Source: CAYRHS01 sp964424125
Lineage (GTDB): Bacteria > Actinomycetota > Acidimicrobiia > IMCC26256 > JAOSJL01
Assembly (NCBI GenBank): GCA_964424125.1
Contig: CAYRHS010000018.1
Coordinates: 1-26,829, forward strand
Direction: 5' to 3'
DNA: 26,829 nt
Of the stretch, positions 22,460 through 26,829 are shown in pieces; the first letter of the stretch is position 1, and every line of letters begins with the position of its first letter. The notes under the pieces are model-generated. The model had not been told where the DNA came from and ran no database searches. It saw only the letters and a program-made list of their open reading frames with translations. Position numbers and translations under genes: made by a program.

Positions 22460-23409
22460 CCCACCTGCGGTGCAGGCGGGGGAGGCGAGATCGGTGGCGC
22501 CGAGCTCGCGGGCGGAGCCGCGTCCGACGATCGCCCGCGGCCCGCACGCCACGCCGCAACGGTGAGCGAGCCGAGGCCGTAGACGACGGCCGCGAACGTG
22601 ACGAGCGGCCCGAGGAACGGGACGAGCTCCGCGACGCGCAGGATCGCCCACCCGACCAGCAAAGCCAGGAACGGGCTCTTCGGCTCGCGGATCATCGTGC
22701 GCCCGAGGAAGTACATCGCGGTGACGTATCCGAGTGCGAAGAGCGGCGCGATCGCGAGGAGGCCCACCAGGCCGAGCGGGATGCCGAGCACCGTGAAGAG
22801 CAGGAACACCGCCACGATGGGCAGGCCCAACGTCGCCGCCACACCCCAGCCGATGACCGGCCCCACGGTCGTACGCGCCGCGACCAACGCTCCCCGCGCG
22901 GCGCGGGGGACGAGTACGAGGAACAGCAACCCGAGGACGAACGTCGACACCGTGACGGCGACCCACCAGATGATCCAGACGATCGCGCCGAGGGTCTGGA
23001 ACAGGTTGGCGAAGTTGGTGCGCTCCACGTCGCCGTCGACGGTTGCGCCGTCGGCGATCCGGGGCGTGTCCGAGGAGCGGACGTCGCCGCCGACGCTCGC
23101 TCCGCCGACCACGGTGATCCGGCCGTTGAAGGCGAGGACATTGTCCTGGACGTCACCGCTCACCCGCACGTCGCCGTTCACCACGACCACGGTGCCGTCG
23201 ACCGTGCCCGTGATGTCCGTGTCGCCGTTCAGGACGAACACGTAGTCGACGGTCGTGTCCTCCGGCAGGTCGACCCGACCGCTGAGCACGATCCACCGAT
23301 CGGGGCTGGCGGTGTCGTTGTCGGGACTCCCCGCGGCTGCTGGCGCCACCAGGGCGACGAGCACCAGGCCGACGATCGCCACCAGGAGCACGGCTGCTCT
23401 CGCTCGCAC
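22456..23409 (-). CDS. Secreted-domain/membrane protein with bactofilin-like repeat region, 317 aa
   Basis: A signal peptide (VLLVAIVGLVLVALVAPAAA) is followed by an extracytoplasmic domain of about 110 residues with short repeating strands (VDYVFVLNGDTDITGTV, VVVVNGDVRVSGDV, VLAFNGRITVVGGA, SVGGDVRSS). This is the rhythm of bactofilin-type (DUF583-like) right-handed beta helices. Four to five membrane segments follow, with a Pro/Ala-rich C-terminus. The GTG at 23409 has GGGAGG about 6 bases upstream and is preferred over the GTG at 23415. The combination resembles polymer-forming cytoskeletal-type domains placed outside the membrane; the role is probably in the envelope. The stop codon overlaps that of the convergent gene. 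Confidence 0.85.
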   Translation of the reverse strand: MRARAAVLLVAIVGLVLVALVAPAAAGSPDNDTASPDRWIVLSGRVDLPEDTTVDYVFVLNGDTDITGTVDGTVVVVNGDVRVSGDVQDNVLAFNGRITVVGGASVGGDVRSSDTPRIADGATVDGDVERTNFANLFQTLGAIVWIIWWVAVTVSTFVLGLLFLVLVPRAARGALVAARTTVGPVIGWGVAATLGLPIVAVFLLFTVLGIPLGLVGLLAIAPLFALGYVTAMYFLGRTMIREPKSPFLALLVGWAILRVAELVPFLGPLVTFAAVVYGLGSLTVAAWRAGRGRSSDAAPPASSAPPISPPPPAPQVG

Positions 23410-23465
23410 GGCCACCTCCCGCGACCCCGCTCAACCGGTTGTGTACCACGCGGCAACGTCGGGTG

Positions 23466-23897
23466 TCAGGGAACGATGCGGTACACGAGCGAACCGGCCG
23501 CCACGAGGCGCCCGGCTTCGTCGCGCACGCGGATCTCCGAGAAGTGGAGGTCCCGACCGCGTCGCACGCACTCGGCCTCGGCGATCAGGTCAGACTCGCG
23601 CGCCGCGCCCGTGTAGTCGACCGTCATCGAGATCGTGGCCGCGCGCTGGCCCTTGTCGAAGTCGTGGCCCGCCCAGACCGCGGCTGCGCCCGCGGAGTCC
23701 ACGAGCGAAGCGACGGCACCACCGTGGTAGCCGACGCCGTCGTTGGTCAGCGAGGGATCGAACGGTACGCGGAGTCTCACACCCTCGGGCTCCCACCGCT
23801 CCACGAGCAGACCCAGTCGTTCCATGAAGGGAGTTCCGGGCATCAACGAGCGCATCGCGTCGCGCCGCCGCGCTTGCTGATCGGCGTCGAGCGCCAC
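23466..23897 (-). CDS. PaaI-family hot-dog thioesterase, 143 aa
   Basis: This hot-dog fold acyl-CoA thioesterase would hydrolyse (aryl)acyl-CoA to free acid and CoA in the cytoplasm. The family motif NDGVGYHGGAVASLVDSAG (52-70) includes His58-Gly59-Gly60 and Asp67 as the usual active-site residues, followed by strands ATISMTVDYTGAA and LIAEAECVRRGRDLHFSEI. The length is standard. The GTG at 23897 lies 3 bases after the stop of the preceding membrane protein, so the two are probably translated from one message. It may release CoA from dead-end intermediates of acyl-CoA breakdown, which fits the metabolism elsewhere in the window, but the location with envelope genes is not informative. Confidence 0.92.
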   Translation of the reverse strand: MALDADQQARRRDAMRSLMPGTPFMERLGLLVERWEPEGVRLRVPFDPSLTNDGVGYHGGAVASLVDSAGAAAVWAGHDFDKGQRAATISMTVDYTGAARESDLIAEAECVRRGRDLHFSEIRVRDEAGRLVAAGSLVYRIVP

Positions 23898-23900
23898 CGT

Positions 23901-24689
23901 CTACTCGTCGACGCCGAAGTCGATGCTGACGTTGCCGGCGACGTCGTTGACCGTGACGATCGCCGTGGTCATGTTGCCGTCGTCCGTCGTCACGGCACAC
24001 TCGATCGTGGAACCGGGATCGACGACGATCACGTCGTTGTCCCCGCAGTCGACCGTCACCGCCGTCCCCTGCTGGCGGAACTCGGTGACGATGAACTCCT
24101 CGGCCTTCGCCGCCGGGATCGCCGCCTGCGCCTTCTGGAAGGTGACGTTCCCCTCGTCGTCCTCTTGCGTCACGACGATGTCGAGCTGCTGACCCTCGAT
24201 CCGGGTCGTGCACGTGAACTCGGCCCCGGCCTCGACCTCGACGTCGTCCGGGCAGGTGACACGATCCACGTCGAATCCGACGTATTCGGTCTGGAGGTTC
24301 TCGGTGATGGAGCGCTCGGCCCGGTCGAGGTCGAGCGTCTTCTCGGTGCTGTTGGTCACGACGAGTCCGACGATGGCCCCGACGGCCGCGAGCGCCAGGA
24401 GCGCGAGGTTGATCCACGCGAGCACCTTGGCGGCAGTCACCCTGCCGATCCCGCCGAGCGTCCCGCCCGAGGCCTCGATCCGGTGCTGTGCACCCGCAGC
24501 GAGGAACAGGGCGACGACGGCACCGACGAGCGGGAGGAGGACGAACGACAGGATCGCGAGGACGAGCGCCCAGGTCGCGCCGCGGTCGGTCTCGGCGTCG
24601 GCGGGCGCGTCTCCCACCATCTCGGCCTCGGGCAGCTCGGTCTCCGCGCTGATCGACTCGGGCAGATCCGGGTCGAGGTCGTCGGTCAT
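23901..24689 (-). CDS. DUF4190-like membrane anchor with two DUF4333-like repeats, 262 aa
   Basis: An acidic N-terminus of about 37 residues is followed by two hydrophobic segments (WALVLAILSFVLLPLVGAVV and VLAWINLALLALAAVGAIVG) in a DUF4190-like arrangement. Two homologous-looking extracytoplasmic repeats follow. Each has a spaced Cys pair: VTCPDDVEVEAGAEFTC then a later GNVTF, and VTVDCGDNDVIVVDPGSTIEC then GNVSI. That is the pattern of DUF4333, with a probable disulfide in each repeat. DUF4333 proteins are typical of actinomycetes, and their function is unknown. The ATG at 24689 has AAGGA 7 bases upstream. The stop is 3 bases before the thioesterase start. The second repeat probably arose by internal duplication and then diverged. 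Confidence 0.88.
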   Translation of the reverse strand: MTDDLDPDLPESISAETELPEAEMVGDAPADAETDRGATWALVLAILSFVLLPLVGAVVALFLAAGAQHRIEASGGTLGGIGRVTAAKVLAWINLALLALAAVGAIVGLVVTNSTEKTLDLDRAERSITENLQTEYVGFDVDRVTCPDDVEVEAGAEFTCTTRIEGQQLDIVVTQEDDEGNVTFQKAQAAIPAAKAEEFIVTEFRQQGTAVTVDCGDNDVIVVDPGSTIECAVTTDDGNMTTAIVTVNDVAGNVSIDFGVDE

Positions 24690-24707
24690 GATCGGTCCTT
24701 GCTCACA

Positions 24708-24727
24708 CGCCCCCCGGAAACGGGGCG
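24708..24727 (-). terminator. GC hairpin after the acyltransferase gene
   Basis: CCCCG-GAAA-CGGGG (24712-24725) forms a perfect stem with a four-base loop, extended by two more pairs beyond a two-base bulge. It lies between the acyltransferase stop (24736) and the next start (24689). No T-run follows, so it is a weak terminator or attenuator candidate; it could also fold in the leader of the downstream gene. Confidence 0.35.
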
Positions 24728-24735
24728 CGAGTCAA

Positions 24736-25413
24736 TCACACCGACTCGACATCACGCGAGGCGGACACCGCCGGGGACGCGGGCGCCGAACGCACCCAGC
24801 CTCGCCCGGTGACGTGGCGCCGCAGCACCTGGGCCGGGTTGCCCGCGGCGACACAGTGATCCGGAAGATCCGCGGTCACTACGGACCCGGCTCCCACCAC
24901 GGTGTTGCGGCCGATCGTCACGCCGGGGAGCACGATCGTCCCGTGGCCGAGCCATGCGCCGTCGCGGATCGTGACGGGAGCGTGGCGCCCGATCTGCAGT
25001 CCGGGCGGCGTGGCGAGGTCCTCATAGCCGTGGTTGTGGTCGGTGATGTACACGTGGTGGCCGGTCCACACGTCGTCACCGATGTCGATCCGCCAGTTGG
25101 CGACGATGCCGCTCGCGCGCCCGAACACGCAGCGATCACCGATGGTGATGAGAGGCTGGGACTCGGGGACGTGGTCCGGGCTCATCCCCGCGGACAAGGT
25201 CACGTACTCGGCAACGAGGGTCTCCGACCCGATCCGGATCCACTGCTCCCCCATGAGCCCCGTCACCGGAAAGCAGATCCGGCTCCCCGGTCCGAAGCCG
25301 TCGAAGCGATTCGCTCGCCGGGAACCGCCGTCGATGGCACCCAGCGCCGCCGCGCGCTCCCAGACCCAGTGCACGATTCCCGAGGCGACGTCACGGGCGA
25401 GGCGGCTCACCAT
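24736..25413 (-). CDS. Hexapeptide-repeat (left-handed beta-helix) acyltransferase, 225 aa
   Basis: This is a WbbJ/LacA-type O-acetyl- or acyltransferase that moves an acyl group from acyl-CoA to a sugar or other hydroxyl. Irregular hexapeptides run from about residue 60 (IRIGSETLVAEYVTLSAG) to 200. YITDHNHGY holds the likely catalytic His and the family loop. PVTIRDGAWLGHGTIVLPGV then VTIGRNTVVGAGSVV are clear coils, and VAAGNPAQVLRRH is the usual closing motif. The ATG at 25413 has TACGCT 6 bases upstream and no ribosome binding site; an upstream GTG/ATG extension to 25470 would overlap the divergent gene and is rejected. The target is probably a cell-surface polysaccharide or a secondary metabolite, and no glycosyltransferase is adjacent to decide. 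Confidence 0.92.
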   Translation of the reverse strand: MVSRLARDVASGIVHWVWERAAALGAIDGGSRRANRFDGFGPGSRICFPVTGLMGEQWIRIGSETLVAEYVTLSAGMSPDHVPESQPLITIGDRCVFGRASGIVANWRIDIGDDVWTGHHVYITDHNHGYEDLATPPGLQIGRHAPVTIRDGAWLGHGTIVLPGVTIGRNTVVGAGSVVTADLPDHCVAAGNPAQVLRRHVTGRGWVRSAPASPAVSASRDVESV

Positions 25414-25419
25414 GACTTC

Positions 25420-25425
25420 AGCGTA
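25420..25425 (-). promoter_or_regulatory. -10 element TACGCT, leaderless start of acyltransferase
   Basis: TACGCT fits TAnnnT and ends 6 bases before the ATG at 25413. The divergent gene has the identical hexamer at 25455-25460, so the 55-base gap carries two mirror-arranged copies of the same -10. Confidence 0.55.
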
Positions 25426-25454
25426 GTGGCGCGTCGAGCAGCCGCTCTCACCGC

Positions 25455-25460
25455 TACGCT
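25455..25460 (+). promoter_or_regulatory. -10 element TACGCT, leaderless start of binding-protein-like gene
   Basis: TACGCT fits TAnnnT and ends 8 bases before the ATG at 25469; the intervening CCGCCGAC cannot serve as a ribosome binding site. Confidence 0.55.
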
Positions 25461-25468
25461 CCGCCGAC

Positions 25469-26533
25469 ATGGCAGACGTCCAGCCCGTGCTCGTCGGGGC
25501 GCTCTTCGATTTCCCACAGCCCGACGACGGTTCCTACGTCCTCGACGCGCTGCAACTCGGCTTCGACCACGACGGCGGGTCGCTCGACCGTCCGATGCAG
25601 CTCGTATCGTCGCAGTGCGCTGGCCTCCCGGTCGGCTCCGCCGCGGCGCTCACGGACGCGTTCGAGGAACTGGTCCACACGGACGTCCTCGCGATCATCG
25701 GCCCCTCCGTCAGCGACAACGCGTTGATCGCCCGCGACCTCGCGGACGCCGCGGGCGTCCCGTGCATCAATTACTCGGGCGGCGCGTACACGCGCAGCGA
25801 ATGGATGTTCCAGTACCAGGTGGGCTCACTGGCCGAGGAGCCCGGCCTGCTCGCCGCCGAGCTCTCGGCCCGAGGCGTCAGCTCCGCGGCCGTCGTCCAC
25901 GACCGTTCGCCGGTCGGCCGTGGATATGCCGCGTCGTTCGAGGAGGCGCGCCTCGAGCACGGCATCGAGACCGTCGGCCTCGCCTCGACGGCGCCGATGG
26001 CCGACGATCTCGGTCCCGTCGTCGATCGGCTGCGGGGGGTGGATCCCGACGCGCTCGTCTACCTCGGGCTGGGCGTCACCGCTCACCCGCTCGCGCTCGC
26101 GCTCGCCGAGCGCGGCTGGGACGTCCCCGTCGTCGCCAACTCCGCGCTGATGTTCGGCTACGCACGCAAGGACTGGCGCGCAGCCTGGCGAGGCTGGACC
26201 TACCTCGACACGGTCGCCGATGACAATGCGGCCCGGGCCGAGCTCGCGGCGCGGGCACCCCGGACCGCCGCTGGTCCGATCGGCGTCGCCGCTTTCGACC
26301 TCGGGAGGCTCCTCGCCGCCGGCATCAGCCGCGCGCAACATCTGACGCGCGCCGGGGTGCGCGACGGCCTCGAGCGCGTGAACCTCCGCCCCGCCGCCAG
26401 CGGCTACCCGGGAACCGTCATGGGATTCGGGCCGTGGGACCACGGCGCGCTGAAGGGACCCTTCCTCGTGACCCGTGAGTGGCGAGACGGGCGCTCGGTC
26501 CAGGTCGGCTCCGGCCCCGGCCGGGCCGACTGA
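25469..26533 (+). CDS. Periplasmic-binding-fold (LivK-like) protein without signal peptide, 354 aa
   Basis: The sequence follows the type-1 periplasmic-binding fold used by HAAT receptors: VLVGALFDFPQPDDG, LVHTDVLAIIGPSVSDNALI, AGVPCINYSGG, VVHDRSPVGRGYAASFEEA, and PDALVYLGLGV. It begins MADVQPVLVGAL directly at the first strand, with no signal peptide or lipobox and no upstream in-frame start that would add one. It is therefore predicted to be cytoplasmic, which is unusual; a sensor, regulator subunit or enzyme-associated role is possible. It is not adjacent to permease or ATPase genes. It is transcribed divergently from the acyltransferase and followed after 13 bases by a TIGR04338-like gene on the same strand. 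Confidence 0.88.
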   Translation: MADVQPVLVGALFDFPQPDDGSYVLDALQLGFDHDGGSLDRPMQLVSSQCAGLPVGSAAALTDAFEELVHTDVLAIIGPSVSDNALIARDLADAAGVPCINYSGGAYTRSEWMFQYQVGSLAEEPGLLAAELSARGVSSAAVVHDRSPVGRGYAASFEEARLEHGIETVGLASTAPMADDLGPVVDRLRGVDPDALVYLGLGVTAHPLALALAERGWDVPVVANSALMFGYARKDWRAAWRGWTYLDTVADDNAARAELAARAPRTAAGPIGVAAFDLGRLLAAGISRAQHLTRAGVRDGLERVNLRPAASGYPGTVMGFGPWDHGALKGPFLVTREWRDGRSVQVGSGPGRAD

Positions 26534-26546
26534 CCGCGATCCGCCG

Positions 26547-26829
26547 ATGAGGGCTCCACGGGACTCTCAGCGCAGTCGCGTCTACACCGCGGAATCCGCG
26601 CTTACGGACAACCGCCTCGGAAGCCTGGCGGCCTGCGAGGCGGAGATGGTGCGCGTCGTCGCGGGCTCCTGGTGGCTGCGCCGCTTCCCCGAACGGCGGG
26701 TCGACGGCTTGCCGAGCCTCCGGCCCGGGAGCGGCGCGCGTCGCGCCTTCTACCGCGACGACAACGGCGCGGCGACGATCACGCTGCCGCGCCGCTACCG
26801 GACCGCCGGCGTCGTCCTCCACGAGCTCG
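26547..26829 (+). CDS. TIGR04338-like putative metallohydrolase, N-terminal part (runs off the window)
   Basis: An ATG at 26547, 13 bases after the previous stop, opens a frame of 94 codons that is still open at the window end. The start, PRDSQRSRVYTAE, and the region ARRAFYRDDNGAATITL with a following VVLHEL match, from memory, the small actinobacterial TIGR04338 family, whose members begin with RDxQRxRVY and carry an HExxH zinc motif. Here the HE of that motif (His92-Glu93) lies at the last complete codons, so the second His is outside the window. The function is unknown; it is probably a cytoplasmic zinc metalloprotein. It may share transcription with the binding-protein-like gene. Confidence 0.75.
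   Translation, partial: MRAPRDSQRSRVYTAESALTDNRLGSLAACEAEMVRVVAGSWWLRRFPERRVDGLPSLRPGSGARRAFYRDDNGAATITLPRRYRTAGVVLHEL

Noticed and set aside
22998..23012. TGGAACAGGTTGGC, seven of eight operator positions
   Set aside because: It lies inside the coding region of the bactofilin-like membrane protein with no promoter nearby; a chance match.
23432..23441. CAACCGGTTG palindrome upstream of the bactofilin-like gene
   Set aside because: It is only 10 bases, has no promoter hexamers at proper distance, and lacks the outer T and A of the operator pattern; too weak to call.

Overview
The window is 26.8 kb of dense, very GC-rich DNA with almost no non-coding sequence. Codon use, GTG/TTG starts, 4-base stop/start overlaps, and the gene families present point to a free-living actinomycete, perhaps of the Acidimicrobiia or mycobacterial type. 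These families include several luciferase-like flavin oxidoreductases, acyl-CoA metabolism genes, a LivHM-fusion ABC transporter, DUF4333-like repeats and a TIGR04338-like metalloprotein. The taxonomic call is inference. I found no rRNA, tRNA, CRISPR array, insertion sequence or phage gene.

Layout. (1) 87-854 (+): a conserved-looking protein of unknown function. (2) 877-7229 (-): a five-gene run in the order aldehyde dehydrogenase, D-aminoacylase-like amidohydrolase, then three different luciferase-like monooxygenases. A near-consensus promoter (TCGACA-17-TACAAT) lies in front of it, and its -10 and spacer are covered by a 28-base palindrome whose core exactly fits TnnAACnnGTTnnA, the published binding pattern of the sterol-catabolism repressor KstR. 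(3) 7341-8540 (-) and 8601-9419 (+): a divergent pair, an amidohydrolase-2 protein and an enoyl-CoA hydratase/isomerase. (4) 9426-10712 (-): a Na+/H+ antiporter. (5) 10767-21361 (-): a long co-directional block, read right to left. It holds a branched-chain-type ABC transporter (binding lipoprotein, fused LivH-LivM permease, LivG, LivF), a small membrane protein, a CYP142-like cytochrome P450, an acyl-CoA synthetase, an isochorismatase-fold protein lacking its catalytic triad, a wrecked LivF pseudogene and a second binding lipoprotein. (6) 21500-24689: envelope proteins and a hot-dog thioesterase. (7) 24736-26829: a hexapeptide acyltransferase, a divergent binding-protein-like gene without a signal peptide, and the start of a TIGR04338-like gene that runs off the window.

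Working model (inference): uptake by the Liv-type importer, side-chain oxidation by the P450, CoA activation by the ligase, and further breakdown through the hydratase, the aldehyde dehydrogenase and the flavin monooxygenases. The KstR-like operator and the CYP142-like P450 independently suggest a sterol or other alicyclic/isoprenoid substrate. A full sterol-ring pathway is not present in this window.

A second theme is gene expression. Eight starts, mostly at the head of transcription units, have a TAnnnT -10 hexamer only 6-9 bases upstream and generally no good ribosome binding site, the arrangement expected of leaderless mRNAs. Genes inside operons more often carry Shine-Dalgarno sequences or 4-base overlaps.
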